Below, one piece after another: positions 42,392-51,999 of a stretch of DNA of 64,000 bases. A model generated the notes under the pieces. It did no database searches. It was not told where the DNA came from and saw nothing but the letters and a program-made list of their open reading frames with translations. Made by a program: the position numbers and the translations under genes. The stretch lies in assembly GCA_900466475.1 (NCBI GenBank), contig UBMI01000010.1, positions 1 to 64,000 of the forward strand. Direction: 5' to 3'. How positions within the stretch are numbered: the stretch's first letter is position 1; each line of letters begins with the position of its first letter. This DNA is from Hyphomicrobiales bacterium (lineage in GTDB: Bacteria > Pseudomonadota > Alphaproteobacteria > Rhizobiales > Rhizobiaceae).

Positions 42392-44728
42392 CTACACCCT
42401 CTTCATCCTCTCGACCGCCATCAGCACGCGTTCGGGCGTTGCGGGGGCATCGAGATGGGGGCAGACGCGGTAATTCGCGACACTGGCGACGGCCATGGAG
42501 AGCGCTTCCAGCACGGAGATCGCCAGCATGAAGGGCGGTTCGCCGACGGCCTTGGAACGGCCGATCGTGGCTTCCGCATTCTCGGACCATTCGGCGAGGC
42601 GCACGTTGAAGATCTTCGGCCGGTCGGAGGCGAGGGGGATCTTGTAGGTGGAGGGGGCGTGCGTGCGCAGGCGGCCCTTTTCATCCCACCAGAGTTCCTC
42701 GGTCGTCAGCCAGCCCATTCCCTGGACGAAGGCGCCCTCGACCTGGCCGATATCGATTGCCGGGTTCAGGGAACGGCCGACATCGTGGAGGATATCGGTG
42801 CGGTCGATCAGATATTCGCCGGTCAGCGTGTCGATCGTCACCTCGGTGCAGGCGGCGCCATAGGCGAAATAATAGAACGGCGTGCCGCGGCCGGCCTTGC
42901 GGTCCCAATGGATCTTCGGCGTCTTGTAGAAGCCGGCGGCCGACAGCTGAACACGGGCGAAATAGGCCTGCTTGATGAAATCAGGGAAGGGGATTTCGAT
43001 CTCGCCGACCCGCACGCGGTTCGGCAGGAAGATGACCTCCGAGACCGGCACTTCCCATTTTTCCGCTGCGAATGCGACCAGCCGTTCCCTAAGCTGGCGG
43101 GCCGCATCGTAGGCTGCCATGCCGTTCAGGTCCGAACCGGAGGAGGCGGCGGTCGCCGATGTGTTCGGCACCTTGCCCGTCGTGGTCGCCGTGATCTTCA
43201 CGCGGTCTATATCGACCTGGAAGCTGTCGGCCAGAACCTGCGCCACCTTGGTGTAGAGGCCCTGGCCCATCTCCGTGCCGCCATGGTTCAGGTGGATGGA
43301 GCCGTCCTGATAGATATGGACGAGGGCGCCTGCCTGGTTGAAGGCGGTCATGGTGAAGGAGATGCCGAATTTCACCGGCGTCAGCGCAATGCCCTTGCGG
43401 ATATAGCGGTTGTCGCGATTGAAGGCGACGATGGCGTTGCGTCGGGCACGGTAGTCGGCGCTGTCTTCGAGCTCGTCGACGACGCGGGCGATGATGTTGT
43501 CCTCGACCTCCTGATGATAGGGCGTGGTCGTGCGCCCCGAGCCCGGCTGGCCGTAGAAATTCAGCTTGCGGATATCGAGCGGGTCCTTGCCGACGGCATA
43601 GGCGATCTCTTCGATGAAGCGCTCGGCGCCGAGCATGCCCTGCGGGCCGCCGAATCCGCGAAAAGCGGTGTTGGAGACGGTATGGGTCTTCAGCGGCTGC
43701 GAGATCAGATGCACATGCGGATAAAAATAGCTGGAATCGGCATGGAACAGCGCACGGTCGGTGACCGGGCCTGACAGGTCCGAGGAAAAGCCGCAGCGGG
43801 CGGAATAGGTGGCGTCGACCGCGTGGATCCGGCCTTCTTCATCGAAACCGAGTTCATAATCGACCCGAAAGTCGTGCCGCTTGCCGGTGGCGCTCATGTC
43901 CTCGTCACGGTCCGGGCGAAACTTGATGGCGCGCTTCAGCTTCTTGGCTGCCACTGCGGCCAACGCTGCGAATTGATTGCCCTGCGTTTCCTTGCCGCCG
44001 AAGCCACCGCCCATGCGGCGCACGTTGACGGTGACGGCGTTCGAGGGAATGTTCAGCACATGCCCGACGATATGCTGGATTTCGCTCGGATGCTGGGTCG
44101 AGGACCAGACGGCGACCTCATCGTCCTCACCAGGGATCGCCATGGCAATATGGCTCTCAAGGTAGAAATGCTCCTGGCCGCCGATGCGCATCTGGCCCTT
44201 CAGCCGGCGCGGAGCATTTTCCATTTCCGCTTTCGCTTCGCCACGCTGCAGCGTCATCGGGGTTATGACGAGCGGGCTGCCATTTTCAATGGCGCCGTCG
44301 ATGTCGCTCCAATGGGGGAGATCGCGATATTCGATCTTCGCCTTGCGCGCGGCGCGGCGCGCGATCTCGCGGGTTTGCGCGATCACCGCAAAGATCGGCT
44401 GGCCGTGGAATTCGACCTTGGTTTCGGCAAGCAGCGGCTCATCGTGGCTGCCGTTCGAGCTGACGTCGTTGACGCCGGGAATGTCCTTGCCGGTGAAGAC
44501 CCAGACGACGCCGGGGCAGGCCGCGACCTCGGAGAGATCCATCGAGAGGATCTCGGCGTGCGCGCGGTCCGACATTCCGAGCGCGCCATGCAGGAGATCT
44601 GCGGGTTCGGAAATATCGTCGATATAATCGGCACTTCCGGTGACATGCTTATGCGCTGAATCATGGCGCAGCGAGACGTGCATCTGGCCGTTGATGAGCT
44701 TGCGATCCTCGAAAGTGGACTTGTCCAT
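42392..44728 (-). CDS. xdhB: Xanthine dehydrogenase molybdopterin-binding subunit XdhB
   Basis: A 778-residue molybdenum subunit. Visible blocks are GSADYIDDI near the N-terminus, GGQEHFYLESH, MGGGFGGKETQ, FRGFGGPQGM, the cofactor-binding GGTEMGQGLYTKV and the catalytic Glu in SKAVGEPPFMLAI. It oxidises hypoxanthine and xanthine to urate at the Mo centre. Its start overlaps the xdhA stop by one base with a strong GAGGAGG site. Length and motifs match bacterial XdhB of the two-subunit type. Confidence 0.95.
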   Translation of the reverse strand: MDKSTFEDRKLINGQMHVSLRHDSAHKHVTGSADYIDDISEPADLLHGALGMSDRAHAEILSMDLSEVAACPGVVWVFTGKDIPGVNDVSSNGSHDEPLLAETKVEFHGQPIFAVIAQTREIARRAARKAKIEYRDLPHWSDIDGAIENGSPLVITPMTLQRGEAKAEMENAPRRLKGQMRIGGQEHFYLESHIAMAIPGEDDEVAVWSSTQHPSEIQHIVGHVLNIPSNAVTVNVRRMGGGFGGKETQGNQFAALAAVAAKKLKRAIKFRPDRDEDMSATGKRHDFRVDYELGFDEEGRIHAVDATYSARCGFSSDLSGPVTDRALFHADSSYFYPHVHLISQPLKTHTVSNTAFRGFGGPQGMLGAERFIEEIAYAVGKDPLDIRKLNFYGQPGSGRTTTPYHQEVEDNIIARVVDELEDSADYRARRNAIVAFNRDNRYIRKGIALTPVKFGISFTMTAFNQAGALVHIYQDGSIHLNHGGTEMGQGLYTKVAQVLADSFQVDIDRVKITATTTGKVPNTSATAASSGSDLNGMAAYDAARQLRERLVAFAAEKWEVPVSEVIFLPNRVRVGEIEIPFPDFIKQAYFARVQLSAAGFYKTPKIHWDRKAGRGTPFYYFAYGAACTEVTIDTLTGEYLIDRTDILHDVGRSLNPAIDIGQVEGAFVQGMGWLTTEELWWDEKGRLRTHAPSTYKIPLASDRPKIFNVRLAEWSENAEATIGRSKAVGEPPFMLAISVLEALSMAVASVANYRVCPHLDAPATPERVLMAVERMKRV

Positions 44729-46194
44729 TACGCCACCTCCTCGAACCGCTTCAGCTCGGCAGGCGCACCGACCGTTTCAAGGTAAAACCGCGTCAGCAGG
44801 TTCTTGGCCGTCAGTTGGCGATATTCCGCCGTGGCGCGCCAGTCCGTCAGCGGCTGGAAGTCGGCGTCAAAGGCAGGGCGTGCAGCCTCGATGGTCGCTT
44901 CGCTCCAGGGCTTGCCGATCAGCTCGGCCTCGACGCTGCGGGCGCGCTTCGGTGTTGCCGCCATGCCGCCAAAGGCAATGTGGATCTCGGTGACGCGCTC
45001 GGCTTCGTCCAGCACCAGATAGAAGGCACCGAGCACGGCGGTAATATCCTCGTCTCGGCGTTTGCTGATCTTGTAGGCGGCGAATTTAGCATCTGCGACC
45101 GGGTAGGGCACGAAGACGCTCTCGACGAATTCGCCCGGTTTCCGATCCTGTTTGCCATAGGCGATGAAGTAATCCTCGAGTGGCAGCCTGCGCACACCTT
45201 CGATCGAACGCAGCGTCAGTTGTGCGCCGAGCGCGATGAGGGGCGGCGGGCTGTCGCCGATCGGCGAGCCGTTGGCGATGTTGCCGCCGATGGTGCCCAT
45301 GTTGCGCACCTGATCGCCGCCGATGCGCGTTATGAGGCGGGCAAAGGCGGGTATCTTACGGGCGATGGTCTCAAGCGCACGGGTATAGGTGACGCCGGCG
45401 CCGATGGTAATGCCGTATTCGCCTGCAATGATCGACTGAAGCTCCGTCAGATGATTGATGAAGATGACGGGATCTAGCTCACGCATCTGCTTCGTGACCC
45501 AGAGGCCGACATCGGTGGAGCCGGCAACGATGGTCGCCGTCGGCTCGGCCGCCAGCACCCGCGCAAGCGCGTCGGCGGAGCGGGGCACAATGAGGCGGCC
45601 CTCTTCTGACGCAATCGAGATCGTCTCGGATGCCTGCATGGCCCAGAGACGGGCAATGATTTCGGCGCGGGTCTTTTCAAGCGGATCGAAAAGCGTGCTT
45701 GGGCGCTGCAGGCTCACCTGCTCGGCGGCCTTGACGATGGGCTCGTAGCCGGTGCAGCGACAGAGATTGCCTTGCAGCGCCTTTTCGATCTCGGCACGAT
45801 CCGGCTTATCGTTGGAGAGCCAGAGCCCGTACAGGGACATGACGAAGCCAGGCGTGCAGAAGCCGCATTGGGAGCCGTGGCAATCGACCATGGCCTGCTG
45901 CACCGGATGCAGCGTGCCATCCTTTGCAGCCAGGTGCTCGATCGTCACGACGTGGGTCGCGTGCAGCGAGCCGATGAAGCGGATGCAGGCATTGACGGAT
46001 TCATAGAAGAGCTTGCCATCAATGAGCCGGCCGATCAGCACGGTGCAGGCGCCGCAATCGCCTTCGGCGCAGCCTTCCTTGGTGCCTGTCAGCCGTCGCT
46101 TAAGCCGGAGAAAATCGAGAAGAGTCTCCGTCGGCCGGACGTTGCCCAAAGTAACGTCCTCGCCATTGAGGATGAAACGGATGCTGTCGTTCAT
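44728..46194 (-). CDS. xdhA: Xanthine dehydrogenase FAD/iron-sulfur subunit XdhA
   Basis: A 488-residue subunit. The N-terminal ferredoxin domain has Cys at 42, 47 and 50 (GCAEGDCGACTVLIG); the second cluster domain has CGFCTPGFV and CRCTGY. The FAD domain follows from about residue 190 with AGSTDVGLWV and GGNIANGSPIGDSPP. It passes electrons from the Mo subunit to NAD. It starts 27 bases after the bdhA stop and is coupled to xdhB. Confidence 0.95.
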   Translation of the reverse strand: MNDSIRFILNGEDVTLGNVRPTETLLDFLRLKRRLTGTKEGCAEGDCGACTVLIGRLIDGKLFYESVNACIRFIGSLHATHVVTIEHLAAKDGTLHPVQQAMVDCHGSQCGFCTPGFVMSLYGLWLSNDKPDRAEIEKALQGNLCRCTGYEPIVKAAEQVSLQRPSTLFDPLEKTRAEIIARLWAMQASETISIASEEGRLIVPRSADALARVLAAEPTATIVAGSTDVGLWVTKQMRELDPVIFINHLTELQSIIAGEYGITIGAGVTYTRALETIARKIPAFARLITRIGGDQVRNMGTIGGNIANGSPIGDSPPPLIALGAQLTLRSIEGVRRLPLEDYFIAYGKQDRKPGEFVESVFVPYPVADAKFAAYKISKRRDEDITAVLGAFYLVLDEAERVTEIHIAFGGMAATPKRARSVEAELIGKPWSEATIEAARPAFDADFQPLTDWRATAEYRQLTAKNLLTRFYLETVGAPAELKRFEEVA

Positions 46195-46221
46195 GATATT
46201 CCCGGATGTTTTCTAAAATGG

Positions 46222-46998
46222 TTATGCCGCTGTCCAGCCCCCGTCAATCGAGATATGCGTGCCGGTCACCTGCCGGGCTTCCTCGCTTGCGAGGTAGAGT
46301 GCCAGCGCGCCGATTTCCTCGGCCTTGACAAATTCGTGCGTCGGTTGCGCCTTGAGGATGACCTCGGTCTTGACCTGCTCCTCCGTCATGCCGCGCGCCT
46401 TTGCTGTATCCGGGATCTGTTTTTCGACCAGCGGGGTCAGCACGTAACCGGGGCAGATCGCGTTTACCGTCACGCCGAATTCGGCGAGTTCAAGAGCGGC
46501 CGTCTTTGTCAGGCCCAATATACCATGTTTTGCCGCTACATAGGCAGATTTGAAGGGCGAGGCGACCAGGCCATGCGCCGAAGCGATGTTGATGATGCGG
46601 CCGTGTTTTTTTGCCTTCATCAGCGGGATCGCAGCACGCATCGTATGGAAAGAGCTGGACAGATTGATGGCGATGATCTGGTCCCACTTTTCGATCGGGA
46701 AATCCTCGATCTTTTCGACATGCTGGATGCCGGCATTGTTGACGAGCACATCGACCGTCCCGAAGGTCCTGGCCGCAGTTTCGATCAGATCGGCAATCTC
46801 TGATGGCTTCGTCATATCGGCCGGGTGATAGAGGGCCTTGGCTTTCGACGATGATTCAAGGCGCTCGACTATCGCTTTGATTTCATCTTCTTTTCCGAAG
46901 CCGTTGATGACGACGTTGTCGCCCCTGGCGGCAAAGGCAGTGGCAATCGCAAGGCCGATGCCGCTGGTGGAGCCGGTGACGACGACTGATCTGCTCAT
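46222..46998 (-). CDS. bdhA: D-3-hydroxybutyrate dehydrogenase
   Basis: A 258-residue short-chain dehydrogenase. The cofactor motif is TGSTSGIGLAIA, NNAGIQHV follows, and the catalytic Ser and Tyr-x3-Lys lie in SAHGLVASPFKSAYVAAKHG. QIPDTAKARGMTEEQV is typical of BdhA lids. It interconverts 3-hydroxybutyrate and acetoacetate in polyhydroxybutyrate turnover. In rhizobia bdhA and xdhA are known to be adjacent and co-transcribed, as here. GGAGG lies seven bases before the ATG. Confidence 0.92.
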   Translation of the reverse strand: MSRSVVVTGSTSGIGLAIATAFAARGDNVVINGFGKEDEIKAIVERLESSSKAKALYHPADMTKPSEIADLIETAARTFGTVDVLVNNAGIQHVEKIEDFPIEKWDQIIAINLSSSFHTMRAAIPLMKAKKHGRIINIASAHGLVASPFKSAYVAAKHGILGLTKTAALELAEFGVTVNAICPGYVLTPLVEKQIPDTAKARGMTEEQVKTEVILKAQPTHEFVKAEEIGALALYLASEEARQVTGTHISIDGGWTAA

Positions 46999-47179
46999 GC
47001 TTCTTCCTCCCTGATGATGAGATGCTGCATTGCAGCGTTAGAGCGAGGTTATGCTCAAAGGCGTCGGGCTGGCAATCGGGAAGTGGCTGCTGGGCGCCGC
47101 TGCCACTTACTCCCTTCCAAGCCGGGCGGACCTGCCCTATTGATTTGCCACGGCAACAGCATGCAGCGGGAGGAATCGC

Positions 47180-48673
47180 ATGGGTGGATATGTTCTGGCG
47201 GTCGATCAGGGAACGACCTCGACGCGGGCGATCGTCTTCGACGGCGACATGAAGATCGCCGGCATGGGCCAGAAGGAATTCACGCAGTTCTATCCGCGCT
47301 CCGGCTGGGTGGAGCACGATCCCGAGGAAATCTGGGATTCGGTCGTTTCCACCGTCCATATGGCGCTGCGCGAAGCCAAGGTCACGGCAAAGGATATTGC
47401 CGCGCTCGGCATCACCAACCAGCGCGAGACCGTTGTTGTCTGGGAGCGCGAGAGCGGCAAGCCGATCCAGAATGCCATCGTCTGGCAGGATCGGCGCACG
47501 GCAAGCTATTGCGACAATCTGAAGCGGCAGGATCTAGAGCGCACCTTCACGAAGAAGACCGGGCTCATTCTCGATCCCTATTTCTCGGGCACCAAGCTTT
47601 CCTGGATGCTTGCAAACGTGAAGGGCGCGCGGGCGAGAGCAGCGCGCGGCGACCTCTGCTTCGGCACGATCGACACGTTCCTCATCTGGCGACTGACGGG
47701 CGGCAAGACCTTCGTGACCGACGCGACCAATGCCTCGCGCACGCTGATGTTCAATATCGCCACCAACGAATGGGACGAGGATCTGCTCGACATCTTGCGC
47801 GTACCGGCCGCCATGCTACCGGAAGTGAAGGATTGCGCCGATGATTTCGGCATCGTCGATCCCGAGCTGTTTGGTGCCGCGATCCCCATCCTCGGCGTTG
47901 CCGGCGACCAGCAGGCGGCGACCATCGGTCAGGCCTGCTTCGAGCCAGGCATGCTGAAATCGACCTATGGCACCGGCTGCTTCGCGCTTCTGAATACCGG
48001 CAGCGATATGGTGCGATCGAAGAACCGATTGCTGACGACCATCGCCTATCGCCTTGACGGCGAGACGACCTATGCGCTGGAGGGCTCGATCTTCATTGCC
48101 GGCGCGGCGGTCCAATGGCTGCGCGACGGCCTTGGCATCATCGACAGGGCATCCGATACCAATGGCCTGGCAGAGAAAGCCGATCCGACACAGGAGGTCT
48201 ATCTCGTACCCGCCTTTACCGGCCTCGGTGCGCCACACTGGGATGCCAAGGCACGCGGCGCGATTTACGGCCTGACCCGCAATAGCGGCCCGGCCGAGCT
48301 TTCGAGGGCGGCGCTGGAGGCTGTTTGTTACCAGACGCGCGATCTCCTGGAGGCGATGCAAAAGGACTGGAAGAACGGCACAGACGACACGGTGCTGCGT
48401 GTCGATGGCGGCATGGTGGCTTCCGACTGGACGATGCAGCGTCTCTCCGACCTGCTTGAAGCACCGGTCGACCGCCCCGTCATTCTGGAGACGACGGCGC
48501 TGGGCGCTGCCTGGCTGGCCGGCAGCAGAGCCGGGGTGTGGCCGGACAGGGAGAAGTTTTCCGCGACCTGGAAGCGTGACCGGCGCTTCGAACCCTCGAT
48601 GGACGAGAAGACCCGTGCCGTAAAGCTTAGGGGCTGGAAGAATGCGGTGAAGCGGACGTTGAGCGAGCTCTGA
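47180..48673 (+). CDS. glpK: Glycerol kinase
   Basis: A 497-residue FGGY-family glycerol kinase. It shows [14 protein letters not shown], the substrate loop [40 protein letters not shown] with STYGTGCF, and [12 protein letters not shown]. It phosphorylates glycerol to sn-glycerol 3-phosphate. GGGAGGAATCGC precedes the ATG. It stands alone, divergent from bdhA and convergent with the GlxA-type regulator four bases away; no glycerol transporter or GlpD is in the window. Confidence 0.95.
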   Translation: MGGYVLAVDQGTTSTRAIVFDGDMKIAGMGQKEFTQFYPRSGWVEHDPEEIWDSVVSTVHMALREAKVTAKDIAALGITNQRETVVVWERESGKPIQNAIVWQDRRTASYCDNLKRQDLERTFTKKTGLILDPYFSGTKLSWMLANVKGARARAARGDLCFGTIDTFLIWRLTGGKTFVTDATNASRTLMFNIATNEWDEDLLDILRVPAAMLPEVKDCADDFGIVDPELFGAAIPILGVAGDQQAATIGQACFEPGMLKSTYGTGCFALLNTGSDMVRSKNRLLTTIAYRLDGETTYALEGSIFIAGAAVQWLRDGLGIIDRASDTNGLAEKADPTQEVYLVPAFTGLGAPHWDAKARGAIYGLTRNSGPAELSRAALEAVCYQTRDLLEAMQKDWKNGTDDTVLRVDGGMVASDWTMQRLSDLLEAPVDRPVILETTALGAAWLAGSRAGVWPDREKFSATWKRDRRFEPSMDEKTRAVKLRGWKNAVKRTLSEL

Positions 48674-48677
48674 TCGC

Positions 48678-49649
48678 TCAACTCACCAAGCTCATGTGTG
48701 CATATTGCTTGCGGTATTCCGCAGGCGTGACGCCGAGATGGCGCGTGAAGGCGCGGCGCAAGGTGTCGTCATCGGCAAAGCCGCATTCGCTGGCTACCTG
48801 TTTCGGCACATGGCCGCTTTCGAGCAGCCGGCGGGCGGCGGCGATGCGGGTGGATTCGACCCAGGCTGCTGGCGTCATGCCAACCTCGTCTCGGAAGAGC
48901 CGGGCGAAATGCCGTGGGCTGAGTTCCATCCGGCGGGCGAGTTCTGAGACGCTATGATCGGCAGCGGGATTGGCGGCGATCCAGCGCTGTACTTCCTGAA
49001 GGGCCGAGCGTCCGGCAGGAGCAGCTTCGCCCTTTCGGCTGAACTGCATCTGGCCACCGGAGCGCTTGAAGAACATGACGAGCTGGGCTGCGATACGCAT
49101 CGCCACGTCACGGCCGAGGTCCTCTTCGACAAGGGAGAGGGCAAGATCCAGTCCCGCTGTGACGCCGGCAGCGGTTCTCAACTCTCCGTCGGCCACATGG
49201 ATCGCGTCCTCCTCCACCGTCACGCCGGGATAGGCCTGTCTCAACCTCTCTGCGACGGCCCAGTGCGTGGTTACCCGGCGGCCCTCTAGCAGGCTGGCGG
49301 CTGCGAGCAGGAATGCGCCGCTGCAGACCGAGCCGTAACGGCGGGCGCCGGGTCCGGCCTTGCCGAGCCATGCCAACAGCTTTGCATCATGTTCGATCTC
49401 CGCTGCATTGGGACAGCCGGCGACAAGCAGCGTATCGAGCGGGCCGGTCTCGTCCTCGATCGTATAGTCGGCGATCAGGCGGATGCCGGAGGAACTGCGG
49501 ATATGCCCGTGCGTGGTGGCGATGACGACGGGGCGATAGACTTGCCTGCCACTCTGCAGATTGGCTTCGGCGAAAACATCGAGCGGACCGGAAACGTCCA
49601 GAAGCTGAACGCCGGGAACGGCAAGGATGGCGATGGTTCTGGGCTTCAT
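48678..49649 (-). CDS. GlxA-family (DJ-1/PfpI plus AraC) transcriptional regulator
   Basis: A 323-residue regulator with an N-terminal DJ-1/PfpI-like domain (MKPRTIAILAVPGVQLLDVSGPLDVF, cysteine in GSVCSGAFLLAAA) and a C-terminal AraC helix-turn-helix pair from about residue 215 (ELARRMELSPRHFARLFRDEVG and ASECGFADDDTLRRAFTRHLG). The fused domain is thought to bind a small amine or amide ligand. It is divergent from the HD hydrolase at 49767, its most likely target. Confidence 0.88.
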   Translation of the reverse strand: MKPRTIAILAVPGVQLLDVSGPLDVFAEANLQSGRQVYRPVVIATTHGHIRSSSGIRLIADYTIEDETGPLDTLLVAGCPNAAEIEHDAKLLAWLGKAGPGARRYGSVCSGAFLLAAASLLEGRRVTTHWAVAERLRQAYPGVTVEEDAIHVADGELRTAAGVTAGLDLALSLVEEDLGRDVAMRIAAQLVMFFKRSGGQMQFSRKGEAAPAGRSALQEVQRWIAANPAADHSVSELARRMELSPRHFARLFRDEVGMTPAAWVESTRIAAARRLLESGHVPKQVASECGFADDDTLRRAFTRHLGVTPAEYRKQYAHMSLVS

Positions 49650-49766
49650 CTGACGGCCTCATGTCCGCAGCGGAATGGTTTTGGCAGAAAATGACGGATA
49701 GCGTTGATTGCTGACATATCCAGCCGCTTTTACGCTCCTTGGCATCCACCATCAAGGAGAAAGACG

Positions 49767-50408
49767 ATGACATTGACGATCGGCGGCATCAGCATTCCCG
49801 ACAGCAAGCTGGCACGCGACATTACCGAACTTGTCAGGGACACGGAATCGCCACTGCTCTTTCATCATTCCAGCCGGGTCTATTATTTCGGTGCGCTCTC
49901 GGGCCAACGCCGCGGCCTGAACTTTGACCCGGAACTGCTTTATGCCGGCGCCATGTTCCATGACATGGGGCTGATGCACCAGCATAGTTCGGAGCACGAG
50001 CGCTTCGAGGTCGACGGCGCCAATGCCGCTCGTGACTTCCTGAAAAGCTACGGCATCTCGCAGGCCGATATCGACACCGTCTGGACGGCAATCGCGCTGC
50101 ATACGACACCCGGCATTCCGAAGCATATGCATCCGGTCGTGGCCCTGGTGACGGCAGGCGTGGAGATGGATGTGCTCGGCATCGACTATCACGGCTTCGG
50201 CGATGCCGACCGTGAGGCAGTGGTGCGCGCCCATCCGCGCACGCCGCATTTCAAGGAGGATATCATCCAGACCTTCTATGACGGCATCAAGCACAAGCCG
50301 GAAACGACCTTCGGCAATGTGAAGGCGGATGTGATCGCCGACAAGGAACCGCATTTCCACAGGGGTAATTTCTGCAGCGTGATCCGCAATTCGGCGTGGG
50401 GCGGCTAA
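49767..50408 (+). CDS. HD-domain hydrolase, cyanamide hydratase-like
   Basis: A 213-residue HD-superfamily protein. The metal ligands are in HHSSRVYYFGAL, the HD pair in YAGAMFHDMGL, and further His/Asp in IALHTTPGIPKHMHPVVALV. The pattern resembles the cyanamide hydratase subfamily, which hydrates cyanamide to urea. AAGGAG seven bases before the ATG at 49767 fixes the start. A divergent GlxA-type regulator suggests inducible control by a small nitrogenous compound. Substrate unproven. Confidence 0.75.
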   Translation: MTLTIGGISIPDSKLARDITELVRDTESPLLFHHSSRVYYFGALSGQRRGLNFDPELLYAGAMFHDMGLMHQHSSEHERFEVDGANAARDFLKSYGISQADIDTVWTAIALHTTPGIPKHMHPVVALVTAGVEMDVLGIDYHGFGDADREAVVRAHPRTPHFKEDIIQTFYDGIKHKPETTFGNVKADVIADKEPHFHRGNFCSVIRNSAWGG

Positions 50409-50423
50409 GCCCTAGGGGGCGGT

Positions 50424-50449
50424 GGCAGGCGGCTTGGTAACCGCCTGCC
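50424..50449. terminator. Bidirectional hairpin between convergent genes
   Basis: A perfect 9-bp stem GGCAGGCGG / CCGCCTGCC with an eight-base loop sits between the HD hydrolase stop and the exported-protein stop, which face each other. T-richness on either side is weak, but position and stability suggest a shared terminator. Confidence 0.65.
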
Positions 50450-50457
50450 TGTTATCG

Positions 50458-51420
50458 TCATTTCTTCAGCCAGGGCGTTGCCGTGCTCCAGAAGATCACG
50501 TCGGCGCCGAGATAGTCCTCTGCGAAGGCAGTGAACTCTTCCTTGGTGAAGGGCTTCCTGGTCGCGGGGTTCCTGTAGGTGAGCGTCGGCTCCTGCACGG
50601 CGAGGCCGACATAGGAGAGCTTGCCCTTGTACTTGTTGAAGAAGGGGTAGGAGTTCTTCATCTGCGCCTTGCGGTTCGGTACGATGTCAGGGCCGCCGAG
50701 GCCGACATTGTTCTTCGCCGCAAAATCGAAGAGGCGGCCCATGTAATTATGGTCGTTCTCCCATTCGCAGGGCCAGAAGTTCACATATTGCACGACCAGC
50801 GACTTTTCGAAGGCCTTGCGGGCGAAGGCGAGGTTTTCCATCTCGGCCGAGAAATAGGCATCGCAGGAAAAGCCCTTCGGCTCATGCTTCGGGTCGAGAT
50901 CGATGGAGGTTTCCGGCAGGTTGATACCATAGACTTGGCCGTCGAACTTTTCGGCAAGTGCCTGCAACAGAGCCTGATAGCGAGCTCGAACGGCCGGGTT
51001 CCATTGCTGGGCGACCCAGCCGGAACCGACCGGCTTGTTTTCGCCGGGATTGTCGAATTGCGGGGTCAGGCCGCCATCATATTCCGGTTCGGTCAGCATA
51101 TAGTCAGGGATGTTGCGCGCCTTCGGATTGAAGAAGCGATCCTGCACCTGGATGAACATCTTCTTGTTCAGGCTTTTGGCGATGGCCAGGTCCTGCTCGA
51201 TCGCCGAAAAATCATACTGACCTTTTGCCGTTTCCAGGCTCTTCCAGGCATAGACGACCTGTACGCCGCCGATATCGGGCCGGGCGAGTTTCGCCTTTGC
51301 AGCGGCGAGGTCGCCGGCGCCCATATAGAGAAAATTTTCCGGGGCGGAGGCGGCATGGGCAGCCTGCGTCGACAATACGAGAGTGGCAAGTGCTGCGAGA
51401 AGTTTCTGAGATTTGTTCAC
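50458..51420 (-). CDS. Exported protein, probable glycosidase-like TIM barrel
   Basis: A 320-residue secreted protein with a signal peptide (MNKSQKLLAALATLVLSTQAAHA). The mature part reads like a TIM-barrel glycoside hydrolase: VQVVYAWKSLETAKGQYDFSAIEQDL matches the substrate-barrel pattern of GH families such as GH42-like proteins, and GINLPETSIDL places a Glu on a predicted strand end, while LSYVGLAVQEPT holds another. I cannot name a family. It is convergent with the HD hydrolase and divergent from the YCII/sigma pair across about 200 bases. Confidence 0.6.
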   Translation of the reverse strand: MNKSQKLLAALATLVLSTQAAHAASAPENFLYMGAGDLAAAKAKLARPDIGGVQVVYAWKSLETAKGQYDFSAIEQDLAIAKSLNKKMFIQVQDRFFNPKARNIPDYMLTEPEYDGGLTPQFDNPGENKPVGSGWVAQQWNPAVRARYQALLQALAEKFDGQVYGINLPETSIDLDPKHEPKGFSCDAYFSAEMENLAFARKAFEKSLVVQYVNFWPCEWENDHNYMGRLFDFAAKNNVGLGGPDIVPNRKAQMKNSYPFFNKYKGKLSYVGLAVQEPTLTYRNPATRKPFTKEEFTAFAEDYLGADVIFWSTATPWLKK

Positions 51421-51624
51421 GGGGCTCTCGAATGGAAAGGTGATGGAAAGCGCCGACAGCTCTCAGGGCCAAATCAGGCAACTCAATGGCGTGGATTTCG
51501 AAGCCCCGTCACAGGCTAACTGCAGCGCCTCGATCAGATTTACTGATTTTCCTATTCGTAATTTTTTGATGCGGCCTGTCGGTCAAACGGTTACTCCTTC
51601 GTCATTCGGAAAGAGGAGTTACCG

Positions 51625-51999
51625 ATGCTTTACGCAATCCTTTGCTACGCCAACGAGGAAACCGTTTTTGCCTGGACCGAGGAGGAAGAGGCTGCCGTCA
51701 TGGGAAATCTGCATGCCGTGATCGAGCCGCTCGCCGCTGCCGGCAAGCTTGGCCCGACCGGCCGGCTGATGCCGACGACGGCCGCAGCGACCGTGCGCAA
51801 GGGCAGGGACGAGGCCTTCGTTGTCGATGGTCCGTTTGCGGAAACGAAAGAGGCGCTTCTCGGCTTCTATACGGTTGATTTCGAAACGCTGGATGAGGCG
51901 ATCGCCTTCTCCAAACAGCTTTCGGCGGTCAATCCGGGTTCCACCTCTTACGAAATTCGGCCGTTCTACACCTTCAGGCCGGGAGAGATCGCATCATGA
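51625..51999 (+). CDS. YCII-domain (DGPF) protein partner of ECF42 sigma factor
   Basis: A 124-residue YCII-related protein with the DGPFAETKE motif at residues 68-76, the mark of DGPF proteins that accompany group-42 ECF sigma factors. GAGGAG precedes the ATG. Its stop overlaps the ATG of the sigma factor gene by four bases. Studies of ECF42 systems indicate that DGPF genes are targets or co-members rather than anti-sigma factors; the enzymatic role remains unknown. Confidence 0.85.
   Translation: MLYAILCYANEETVFAWTEEEEAAVMGNLHAVIEPLAAAGKLGPTGRLMPTTAAATVRKGRDEAFVVDGPFAETKEALLGFYTVDFETLDEAIAFSKQLSAVNPGSTSYEIRPFYTFRPGEIAS

Noticed and set aside
42275..43774. A 499-codon plus-strand open frame opposite xdhB
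   Set aside because: Antisense shadow of the molybdenum subunit, which has complete motifs on the minus strand.
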